From positions 2,542,001 to 2,606,000 of the forward strand of contig NC_010407.1 in assembly GCF_000069225.1 (NCBI RefSeq): a stretch of DNA of 64,000 bases, given 5' to 3'. Numbering within the stretch: the stretch's first letter is position 1; every line of letters starts with the position of its first letter. The position numbers and the translations under genes are program-made. Source of the DNA: Clavibacter sepedonicus. Lineage in GTDB: Bacteria; Actinomycetota; Actinomycetes; Actinomycetales; Microbacteriaceae. Below are positions 52,693-62,906 of this stretch, piece by piece. The notes beneath the pieces are model-generated. The model was given only the letters and a program-made list of their open reading frames with translations. It was not told the origin of the DNA and did no database searches.

Positions 52693-52935
52693 TCAGATGA
52701 ACTGCACCTGGTCGCCGGTGTAGCGAGCGACGTTCTGCGCGGCCTCCTAGCAGGTCTTCGTAGGTGGGAACCTGTGGTCCCGCGGAATGCCAGCGTTCGC
52801 CTCGATGACGGTGTTCCAGAGGCCGGACGTGTCCTTCTTGAAGCCTGCGGCCGACCTCCGGAACCTGCGGAAGACGAGGCTGACCGTCGCGTCCTCGCCG
52901 AGCCTGGCGGTGTACATGGTGCGCGTGGTGTTCAT
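52693..52935 (-). pseudogene. Small gene interrupted by an in-frame TAG
   Basis: ATG 52935 follows a perfect AAGGAG Shine-Dalgarno. The first 62 codons give MNTTRTMYTARLGEDATVSL, then a basic middle with FRRFRRSAAGFKKDTSGLW and an end DHRFPPTKTC. A TAG at 52747-52749 stops translation. The frame then continues in register for 17 further sense codons (EAAQNVARYTGDQVQFI) to a TGA at 52693. The tail looks like genuine protein, so the original product was probably about 80 residues and the TAG a nonsense mutation. A truncated 62-residue product could still be made. Family unknown. Confidence 0.55.
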
Positions 52936-53031
52936 GGTTCTCCTTCTGGGCAACGAAGATGCCCTCACGAGTACCATCGGCCGAACCACGAACCAGTTCG
53001 GCGGGGTCCATCTCGGAGTATCACTCCGCGT

Positions 53032-53457
53032 TCAGCTACCGTGGTTGTAGAGATCCCCGTACTGACGCTCAATCGCCAAAATGTGGAACGTCGCACCAGC
53101 GCGTACGCCGGCCATCGGCAGCTTGCCGGAGTACCGGAAGACGAACACTTCGGAGGACTCGGAGAACGCGTCAGGCATAGTCATGCGCAGCTTCGTAGTG
53201 GGCAACTTTTCAAAGCCGAGACCGTGCTTTGGGGCTCTGCGGAGGTCCTTCCACGTAAGGCCCGACAGCGACTGCAGGCTTTCAGCGAACGCCGCCTTCG
53301 CCTCCTTCGTCATCGCGGACTCCTTGAGGTCGAAGTCACGGTGAAGATGCTTGAGGCAGAACACCGGGTGGCTACCGTCCGTGTTCTTCGGTTCGTCGTA
53401 TGGAAGCTCCGTGGCGGAAGCCTGCGGTCGTGAACGATTCCGCCTGCGGTCGTTCAC
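53032..53457 (-). CDS. Partner of the DUF4065 antitoxin, probable toxin
   Basis: The 141-residue product (GTG 53457) contains HPVFCLKHLHRDFDL, then FAESLQSLSGLTWKDLRRAPKHGLGFEKLP, then VFVFRYSGKLPMAGVRAGATFHILAIERQYGDLYNHG. I have seen this pattern (LTW...HGLG.EKI...FR..GK.PM.G.R....FHV...D....LY.H) in small proteins encoded next to SocA/DUF4065 genes. The GTGA overlap with the DUF4065 stop shows translational coupling with the antitoxin-like gene first. By analogy with Panacea toxin-antitoxin pairs it would be the toxin. Its activity is not known to me. Confidence 0.7.
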   Translation of the reverse strand: MNDRRRNRSRPQASATELPYDEPKNTDGSHPVFCLKHLHRDFDLKESAMTKEAKAAFAESLQSLSGLTWKDLRRAPKHGLGFEKLPTTKLRMTMPDAFSESSEVFVFRYSGKLPMAGVRAGATFHILAIERQYGDLYNHGS

Positions 53458-53939
53458 TCCGCCAACGCGGAGAGCCCGCGGAAGTAGCGGTAGATCACCG
53501 ATCGCGGGATGGTGATGAAGTGCTCTCCGTCGCGGTAGCTGCTCGTCCACGGCGCCTCGGAGTGCGTCATCTCGCGCAACTTCCAAGCGCTCTTGGAGCC
53601 GAACGTCTCCCAGACGGAGGCCAGAAGGTCGGTCGTCTCCGTGTCGACCTGGAAGAAGTCGAAGTCTTCCGTGAAGGGGATCGCGTTCGAACCGTGGTCC
53701 TTGTACTGGCGGTAGACAACAGGGACGACCGGACCGTGAGTCCACGCCTGGATCTCATCTGCGAAGAGCGGAGCACCGAAGCGCGCAAGGTGATGCCCCT
53801 GCGCGTAGTACAGGAGCTTCTGCAACTTCAGATTCGACAGAGCGCCCTCTTCCTCGCTGTCGGCCCACGCAAGGAACCAACGTGCGATCGTGGAGGCGTC
53901 GTAGGCGGCGATGGGCTCGGGCGCAGAGGGAAAAGTCAT
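53454..53939 (-). CDS. DUF4065 (SocA-like, Panacea) antitoxin-type protein
   Basis: The 161-residue product carries the DUF4065 signature LSNLKLQKLLYYAQGHHLARFGAPLFADEIQAWTHGPVVPVVYRQYK in the first half. A helical C-terminal part follows (ETTDLLASVWETFG, SAWKLREMTHSEAPW). SocA in Caulobacter is a proteolytic adaptor antitoxin, and DUF4065 (Panacea) proteins neutralise many unrelated toxins. ATG 53939 is used. An in-frame GTG at 53948 is an alternative. The adjacent coupled gene fits the toxin position. The pair sits in the tRNA-associated island, as expected for mobile toxin-antitoxin modules. Confidence 0.88.
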   Translation of the reverse strand: MTFPSAPEPIAAYDASTIARWFLAWADSEEEGALSNLKLQKLLYYAQGHHLARFGAPLFADEIQAWTHGPVVPVVYRQYKDHGSNAIPFTEDFDFFQVDTETTDLLASVWETFGSKSAWKLREMTHSEAPWTSSYRDGEHFITIPRSVIYRYFRGLSALAE

Positions 53940-54304
53940 GTCATTCACCGGGACTGGATGCGGACGTACATTGACGCGTTGGTTTTGCACGCAACTCCTA
54001 CAGTATGCGCGCGGACCGTGCACGCGGGGAGGTCCCCCGTTCAGGTCTCGCCACGTCTACCTCGGTCACGGCCGAGTCGAGTGGCTGGACCTGCAGTCAG
54101 GGGAGCACGCCACCCTCATGTGCACGCACGCTTGCACGAGGCTGCAGTGGGGCGAATCGATCGGGCTTCGCGTGAAGTCCTTCGACTTCCTGCGCCGGCG
54201 CGCCCTCGTGGAGGAGAACGCCGGGCCTGTCGGAGGCGGGTGCTCCGAGCGGCTTCATGGGCCCCCTACTCCCCCTCAATATCGGGATCGCAGGCGCCCA
54301 GCCA
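53940..54304. other. Gene-free segment between the DUF4065 pair and tRNA-Leu
   Basis: No frame here shows convincing coding character on either strand and no integrase motif is recognisable. The promoter for the toxin-antitoxin pair should lie at its left end. A site-specific recombinase gene would be expected next to the tRNA, so this stretch may be what is left after its deletion. Confidence 0.45.
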
Positions 54305-54308
54305 GCGG

Positions 54309-54383
54309 TGCCCCCGCAGGGACTCGAACCCTGACCTGTAGCGATTTTAAGTCGCCCGTCTCTGCCAATTGGACTACGGGGGC
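54309..54383 (-). tRNA. tRNA-Leu (anticodon TAA) with short variable arm
   Basis: The minus strand folds as a 75-nt cloverleaf. The acceptor GCCCCCG pairs with CGGGGGC, followed by discriminator A. The anticodon stem is GGCGA/TCGCT with loop CTTAAAA (anticodon TAA). The T arm is CAGGG-TTCGAGT-CCCTG. CCA is not encoded (CCG follows). The D stem is only three clear pairs. Leucine tRNAs normally have a long variable arm. Here only about six bases separate the anticodon and T stems. The 3' end is the left-hand border of the second island. Confidence 0.88.
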
Positions 54384-54444
54384 GTGGCGCCTCGGCGCTC
54401 CCGACAGCCTACGGTCGGCCGGCGGATCCGGTGCGCCCGGGCAT

Positions 54445-54482
54445 GACGACGGCCCGCAGGCTCGAGCCTGCGGGCCGTCGTC
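54445..54482. terminator. Hairpin terminator after ndh
   Basis: A 38-bp perfect palindrome (GACGACGGCCCGCAGGCTC and complement). It lies between the ndh stop and the tRNA gene on the same strand, so the tRNA must have its own promoter in the 60 bp between 54384 and 54444. Confidence 0.88.
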
Positions 54483-54497
54483 GGTGGTGCGGGTGGA

Positions 54498-55985
54498 TCA
54501 GGCCGAGGGCTTCTCGTCCGCGTTCTCCACGCTGGGCGACGAGCTGTAGCTGCCCGCGAGCGCCGGGGACTTCTCGCCCTCGGTGGGCGCGTCGGCCGTG
54601 TCGTCGGCGGCCTTCTTGGCGGGTGCCGCCTCCTTCTTCGCGGGAGCGGCCGGCGCGGCGTCCGCGGCGGGACGCGGGCGCGACGCGAACGTCTCGAACG
54701 CGGTGCGCGGGGTCTCGCGCGCCTCGAGCGAGACGATGTCGCGACCCCAGACCAGGTTGTTCACCCAGCCGGTGACGACGCGCGCCTTGCGCTCGAAGGA
54801 CGGGATCGCGAGGCCGTGGTAGCCGCGGTGCATGACCCAGGCGGGGAAGCCCGTGATGCCGATCTTGCCGGACTGGAACGCGCCCTGGTACAGGCCGAGG
54901 CCCGCGACGGCGCCGAGGTTCTTGTGGAAGTAGTCGGTGACGCCCTCGCCGCGGAGGCTCGCGGTGAGGTTCTTCGCCATGAGCTTGCCCTGGCGCACGG
55001 CGTGCTGCGCGTTGGGCACGCAGAAGCCGCCGACGCCGCCGCCCGTGAGGTCGGGGGTGGCCGCCACGTCGCCGGCGCCCCAGGCGTCCGCCACGATGCC
55101 GTCGTCGCCCTCGACGCGACCGTCGGCGCGCACGCGCAGGCGCCCGCGCTCCTCGATCGGCAGGTCGGTGTTCTTGAGCATGGGGCTGGCCATGACGCCC
55201 GCGGTCCAGACGATGACGTCGGACTCGAACGACTCGCCGGTCGACAGCTCGACGACGCCGCCGACGGCGGACTTGAGCTGCGTGTCGAGGTGCACGTTCG
55301 CGCCGCGCTCGGCGAGGTTCTTCAGCACCCAGTGGCTGGTCTCGAGCGACACCTCGGGCATGATGCGGCCCATCGCCTCGATGAGGTGGAAGTGCGTGTC
55401 CTCGAAGTCGATCTCGGGGTACTTCTTCACGAGGTCGGTCGCGATGCTGCGCATCTCGGCGAAGACCTCGATGCCGGCGAAGCCGCCGCCGACCACCACG
55501 AAGGTGAGGAGGCGCTCGCGCTCGGGGCCGGCCGGCAGCGTGGCCGCACGGTCGAAGTTGGCGAAGATGCGGTCGCGGATGGCGACGGCCTCCTCGATCG
55601 TCTTCAGGCCGATGGCCTCGTCCGCGACGCCCGGGATCGGGAACGTGCGCGAGACGCTGCCCGCGGTGACGACGATGATGTCGTACGTGAACTCGTACGG
55701 CTCACCGACGGGCGGCGTGATGGTCGCGGTCTTCGACGCGTGGTCGATGCCGGTGACCTTCGCCGTCACGACGTTGGTGGTGCGGAGGTGGCGGCGCTGC
55801 GAGACGACCGCGTGGCGGGGCTCGATGGATCCGGAGACCACCTCGGGCAGGAACGGCTGGTACGTCATGTACGGCAGCGGGTCGACCATGGTGACCTCGG
55901 CCTCGCCGGATCGGAGGTGCGACTCGAGCTTCCATGCCGTGTAGAAACCGGCGTAGCCGCCGCCGACGATCAGGATTTTGGGCAC
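54498..55985 (-). CDS. ndh: Type II NADH dehydrogenase (NAD(P)/FAD oxidoreductase)
   Basis: The 495-residue product has an FAD-binding GGGYAGFYTAWKLE at the N-terminus (KILIVGGGYAGFY), a second nucleotide site TFVVVGGGFAGIEVFAEM for NADH, and the FAD-contact ADAWGAGDVAATPD. The C-terminal region (MHRGYHGLAIPSFERKARVVTGWVNNLVWGRDIVS) is the membrane-associating part. It oxidises NADH and reduces menaquinone without proton pumping. The last 50 residues are an Ala/Lys/Pro-rich low-complexity tail not needed for catalysis. Monocistronic, with a strong terminator. Confidence 0.95.
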   Translation of the reverse strand: MPKILIVGGGYAGFYTAWKLESHLRSGEAEVTMVDPLPYMTYQPFLPEVVSGSIEPRHAVVSQRRHLRTTNVVTAKVTGIDHASKTATITPPVGEPYEFTYDIIVVTAGSVSRTFPIPGVADEAIGLKTIEEAVAIRDRIFANFDRAATLPAGPERERLLTFVVVGGGFAGIEVFAEMRSIATDLVKKYPEIDFEDTHFHLIEAMGRIMPEVSLETSHWVLKNLAERGANVHLDTQLKSAVGGVVELSTGESFESDVIVWTAGVMASPMLKNTDLPIEERGRLRVRADGRVEGDDGIVADAWGAGDVAATPDLTGGGVGGFCVPNAQHAVRQGKLMAKNLTASLRGEGVTDYFHKNLGAVAGLGLYQGAFQSGKIGITGFPAWVMHRGYHGLAIPSFERKARVVTGWVNNLVWGRDIVSLEARETPRTAFETFASRPRPAADAAPAAPAKKEAAPAKKAADDTADAPTEGEKSPALAGSYSSSPSVENADEKPSA

Positions 55986-56022
55986 GATGGATGACTCCCT
56001 GCAGGTTGTGGTCGAAATCAGG

Positions 56023-57336
56023 CTACCCCTTCCGGAGCAGCCGCCTGAAATGCCGCGTCGCCACGACGGCCATGGCTGCCGCGAGCGCCGCGAAGACGGA
56101 GAGGACGAGGGCGGGGATCCCCACCTGCCGGAGCTCGCCCGCGGTCGGCAGCGCGTCGGCCGCGGGGTCGGCGGTGGGCGCGTCGGCGGGCGTCGCGGGC
56201 GCGGCGTCCGGGGTGGCGGAGGCGGCCGGATCCGGCGTGGCGGCGGGAGCGCGGCGGTACAGGCGCACCCACTCCTCCAGGTCGCCGAGCGGCTTCCCGC
56301 TCGCGGGCGCGACGTCGGCCGTCACGGCGGCGGCCGCGTCCACGAGGCCGCGCCCGTAGATCTCCGGCTGGCCCTTCTGCTCGGCCGTCGCGAGCACGCG
56401 CTCCACGACGTCGTCGGCCTTCAGCTCCGGATGCGCGGCCCGCACGAGCGCGACCACGCCGGAGACGAGGGGCGCCGCGCCGCTCGTGCCGCTCCACTGC
56501 ACGTACCGGCCGCCGGGCTCGACGCCGACGAGCTGCTCGCTGGGCGCGGCCACCGCGATGGTGATGCCCTGCGACGACGCGTCGAAGCTCGCGGCCCCCG
56601 CGCGGTCGACGCCCGCGACGGCCAGCACGCCGGGGATCGTGGCCGGCGCGCCGACCTCCGTGGTGCCGCTCCCCCGGTTGCCCGCCGCCGCGACGACCAC
56701 GACGTCGTGCTGGTAGGCGTAGAGGAAGGCGCGATCCCAGCTCTCCGGCCAGTCGAGCGAGTTGCGGGTGAGGCTCATGTTGATGACCTGCGCGCCGTTG
56801 TCGACGGCCCAGCGGACGGCGTCGGCGATCTGCGCGTCCTCGTCCCGCGCGCCCGGGGTCGGGCCGCCGAGCGCGACCGAGACGCTGAGGACGCTCGCGG
56901 CCGGGGCCACGCCGATGACGCCAGATCCCGTGCCGGTGCCGCGGCCGGCGAGGAGCGACGCCACCATGGTGCCGTGCTCGCTCGAGGCGCCGACGGGCTT
57001 CGTTCCGTCCGTGGATCCGACGCCCGACACGTCGGTGCCGCCCACGACCGCGCCGCGCAGGTCGGCGACGGACGCGTCGACGCCCGTGTCGATGACGGCG
57101 ACCTTCACGCCCTCACCTCGGGTGGTCTGCCACGCCTGCTCGATGCCGTAGTCGGCGAGCCAGTACTCGCGCTCGCGCACGGGATCCGCGTGGGCGGGCG
57201 TCGCGGTCGGCAGCACGGCGACGAGGGCGAGGATCCCGACGGCGGCCGCCCGCGCCACGCGGCGCGCGGGCCGCGTCGCCGGGCGCGGGCTGGAGGCGGG
57301 GATGCCGGACGCGCGGGTGCCCGACGCGCGGATCAT
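56023..57336 (-). CDS. Subtilisin-like serine protease (S8), membrane-anchored mycosin-like
   Basis: 437 residues. The signal peptide spans about residues 25-50 (ARAAAVGILALVAVLPTATPAHA). The catalytic domain carries the triad in VKVAVIDTGVD (Asp), GASSEHGTMVASLLAG (His) and QWSGTSGAAPLVSGV (Ser), plus the oxyanion Asn in VVAAAGNRG. A Pro/Ala/Thr linker leads to a C-terminal membrane helix (IPALVLSVFAALAAAMAVV) and a basic tail. This is the mycosin layout, yet no type VII secretion genes are nearby, so it may have another surface role. ATG overlaps the DUF501 gene stop by 4 bp. Confidence 0.93.
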   Translation of the reverse strand: MIRASGTRASGIPASSPRPATRPARRVARAAAVGILALVAVLPTATPAHADPVREREYWLADYGIEQAWQTTRGEGVKVAVIDTGVDASVADLRGAVVGGTDVSGVGSTDGTKPVGASSEHGTMVASLLAGRGTGTGSGVIGVAPAASVLSVSVALGGPTPGARDEDAQIADAVRWAVDNGAQVINMSLTRNSLDWPESWDRAFLYAYQHDVVVVAAAGNRGSGTTEVGAPATIPGVLAVAGVDRAGAASFDASSQGITIAVAAPSEQLVGVEPGGRYVQWSGTSGAAPLVSGVVALVRAAHPELKADDVVERVLATAEQKGQPEIYGRGLVDAAAAVTADVAPASGKPLGDLEEWVRLYRRAPAATPDPAASATPDAAPATPADAPTADPAADALPTAGELRQVGIPALVLSVFAALAAAMAVVATRHFRRLLRKG

Positions 57337-57848
57337 GCCGCGTCGGGGTCGGCGCACTCGCAGACGTCCGGCGACCAGGACGCCCGGGCCAGCGCGATGT
57401 CGCCGATGGGGTTCACGCCCGGACCCGCGGCGAGCGCGTGGCCCGCGAGGGCGTGCAGGCACTTGACGCGCACGGGCATGCCGCCCGCGGAGACGCCCGC
57501 GAGCTCGGGCACCACGAGGATCGACTCGCGGTCGGCGAGGTAGGACGCGTGGGCGGCGGCGTACGCGTCGCGCAGCGCCTCGTCCTCCGCGAGGTCGTCC
57601 TGCAGCTCGGCCATGACGTGCTCCGCCTCGAGGTGCGAGATGGCGGTGGTGGCCGCGGGGTGGCACAGGTAGTAGAGCGTGGGGAACGGCGTGCCGTCGG
57701 TGAGGCGCGGGGCGGTGCTCACGACGGTGGGGTTGCCGCAGACGCAGCGGGCGGCGATCCCGACGACGTCGCGCGCGGGTCGACCGAGCTGGGCGGTGAC
57801 GACGCGCACGTCGCGCTCGGACGGCGGGTCGAAGGGGGGTCGGGTCAC
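57333..57848 (-). CDS. DUF501 domain-containing protein
   Basis: The 171-residue product carries the DUF501 signature: QLGRPARDVVGIAARCVCGNPTVVSTAPRL, TLYYLCHPAATTAISHLEAEHVM and SAGGMPVRVKCLHALAGHALAAGPGVNPIGD. Conserved Cys and His residues hint at metal binding. Function is unknown. It lies between the ftsB-like and S8 protease genes with 4-bp overlaps on both sides, in the widely conserved actinobacterial eno-ftsB-DUF501 order. Confidence 0.93.
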   Translation of the reverse strand: MTRPPFDPPSERDVRVVTAQLGRPARDVVGIAARCVCGNPTVVSTAPRLTDGTPFPTLYYLCHPAATTAISHLEAEHVMAELQDDLAEDEALRDAYAAAHASYLADRESILVVPELAGVSAGGMPVRVKCLHALAGHALAAGPGVNPIGDIALARASWSPDVCECADPDAA

Positions 57849-58402
57849 TGGTCGCCTCCCTGGACGGATCCCTGGAGCTGGTCGGGCGGGGTGTCGCTGA
57901 GGGCGCTGGTGAGCGCGGATCCGAGCAGGGCCTGCACCCAGTCCTGCTTCGTCTCCTGCAGGTCGGCGCTGATGGGCGCGCCGTCGGGCGTGGTGGTCGC
58001 CTCCCCGGACGCGGCGGGCAGCCCGCGGACGAGGTAGCTCGTCTCGCCGGGCATGACGTAGAAGAGGCGATCCCGCACCTGGGCCTTGAGGAAGGCGGGG
58101 TCGTCGTAGCGGGCGCGCTGGTCCTGGAGCTGGGCGATGGTGCCCTTCTGGGCGTCCACCGCGCTCTGCAGGCTGCTGAGCTGCTGCCGCTGCTCGAGGT
58201 AGATGCGCAGGCCCGGGGCGAGCACCACGACCGTGAGGACGAGGAGCACGAGCACCATGACCGAGAAGCCGGAGAAGCGCATGCTGCGGAGCCAGTTGCC
58301 CGCGGGCGCGTCGCCGTCGGGCAGCGCCACGGGGACCCGCTCGGTGCGCGGGCGCGGCGCCCGGCGGGCGCGGAGGGTGTCGAGGCCGGGGAAGCGGGCC
58401 AT
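57845..58402 (-). CDS. FtsB/DivIC-family septum formation initiator
   Basis: The 185-residue product has a basic cytoplasmic N-terminus, one membrane helix (about residues 46-67, FSVMVLVLLVLTVVVLAPGLRI) and a coiled coil outside (LEQRQQLSSLQSAVDAQKGTIAQLQDQ). The family-typical DPAFLKAQVRDRLFYVMPGETSYLV follows, then a longer C-terminal tail. It should act in the FtsQLB divisome complex. It lies downstream of eno after a hairpin and overlaps DUF501 by 4 bp. Confidence 0.92.
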   Translation of the reverse strand: MARFPGLDTLRARRAPRPRTERVPVALPDGDAPAGNWLRSMRFSGFSVMVLVLLVLTVVVLAPGLRIYLEQRQQLSSLQSAVDAQKGTIAQLQDQRARYDDPAFLKAQVRDRLFYVMPGETSYLVRGLPAASGEATTTPDGAPISADLQETKQDWVQALLGSALTSALSDTPPDQLQGSVQGGDQ

Positions 58403-58450
58403 CGGTCCTCCTTCGTGTGCGGGTCGGGTCGTGCGGGGGGCGGGAACGGC

Positions 58451-58484
58451 GATCCGCCCGCGCCGGGAGGGGCGCGGGCGGATC
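58451..58484 (-). terminator. Hairpin between eno and the ftsB-like gene
   Basis: 14-bp perfect arms (GATCCGCCCGCGCC and complement) with a 6-nt loop lie directly after the eno stop. It likely terminates most eno transcripts. Read-through would feed the ftsB operon. Confidence 0.8.
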
Positions 58485-58491
58485 GGCCGGA

Positions 58492-61998
<3,507 letters not shown>

Positions 61999-62017
<19 letters not shown>

Positions 62018-62799
62018 CCGGGGGCCGTGTCGTCATCGGCCGCGGCGCCCGCAGAGCCCTCGCCCGCGGCGCCCCCGCCCGCGGCGCCCCCGCCCGCTCC
62101 GGCTGCCGGCTCGGCCGCGCGGATCTCCGCGGTCAGCGACCGCAGCGTCGTCCGCAGCGCGCGCTCCGCGTCGAGCCCCCGCGACCTCGCTGAGACCACG
62201 ACCGCGAGCAGCAGCCGGCCGAGGTCGTCCTCGTCGTCGACCGGGATCGCGGCCGGTGCGTCCGCCTCGAGCAGCCCGACGCGCTCCGCCCGGCCGAGCA
62301 GCTTGTCGGCGAGGGCGAGGGACGGCATGCCCATCGGGATCCCGTCGACGACGCTCGTGCGCGCCGACTTCTCGCGGTCCTTAGCGGCGCCCCAGACGCG
62401 CAGGACCTCCTCGACGATGTCGGCGCGCTCGTCGCCGAAGACGTGCGGGTGACGGCGCACCATCTTCTCCGTCGCGGTGCGGGCGACGTCGGCGAGGTCG
62501 AAGCCCCCACCCTCGGTGCGCGCGATGTCGGCGTGGAACACGACCTGGAGGAGCACGTCGGCCAGCTCCTCGCGCATGCCGGGCACGTCGTCGGTCTCGA
62601 TGGCCTCGACGAGCTCGTGGCTCTCCTCGAGGAGGTACGGGACGAGGGTCCGGTGCGTCATCCCGCGGTTCCAGACGCAGCCGTCGGGGGCGCGCAGGGC
62701 GGCCATGGCGGCGGCCAGGTCCGCGACAGCGTCGGCTCCCGAGGCGGCGGCGGATGCGGACGACGCGGCGGATGCGGACGGGGACGCGGGCTCGCTCAT
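61999..62799 (-). CDS. mazG: MazG-family nucleoside triphosphate pyrophosphohydrolase
   Basis: The 266-residue product contains GCVWNRGMTHRTLVPYLLEESHELVEAIE with the ExxE half of the metal site, and MREELADVLLQVVFHADIA with the ExxD half. KMVRRHPHVFGDE and WGAAKDREK are further MazG landmarks. In most homologues the first motif reads CPWDxxQTH. Here CVWNRGMTH is a mild variant outside the metal site. MazG hydrolyses non-canonical NTPs or ppGpp-related nucleotides. The N- and C-termini are Ser/Ala/Gly-rich low-complexity extensions. It is divergent from nhaA. Confidence 0.93.
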
Positions 62800-62829
62800 C
62801 CCGCCATCCTCGCACCGGCCCGCCGGTAG

Positions 62830-62906
62830 GCTGGTGGTCGGTGTGCCGGGAAGTCTGGTCGGCGGCGGGTGACCGTCTCCCCCTCCCCCGACCCCGGAAG
62901 GCCTCC
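62830..62906 (+). promoter_or_regulatory. Candidate structured 5' leader of nhaA
   Basis: The segment upstream of nhaA holds TGCCGGGAAGTCTGGTCGGC (62844-62863), whose ends pair as GCCG/CGGC around an unpaired purine-rich loop, followed by further G/C-rich complementary stretches. I recall similar GCCGGGAAGTCTGGT sequences before Na+/H+ antiporter genes in actinobacteria. This points to a conserved cis-regulatory RNA. The memory is not verified and no known riboswitch class is assigned. Confidence 0.3.

Larger units (their letters stand above)
51875..54329. mobile_element. Remnant genomic island at tRNA-Leu 3' end
   Basis: A 2.45-kb interval is bounded by the tRNA 3' end and its imperfect direct repeat. 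It contains genes unlike the flanking chromosome: a hypothetical gene, an interrupted small gene and a DUF4065 toxin-antitoxin-like pair. GC content is visibly lower than in the neighbours. There is no integrase, so the element is probably a deleted, immobile remnant. The 5' part (53940-54304) contains no gene I can support. Confidence 0.65.
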
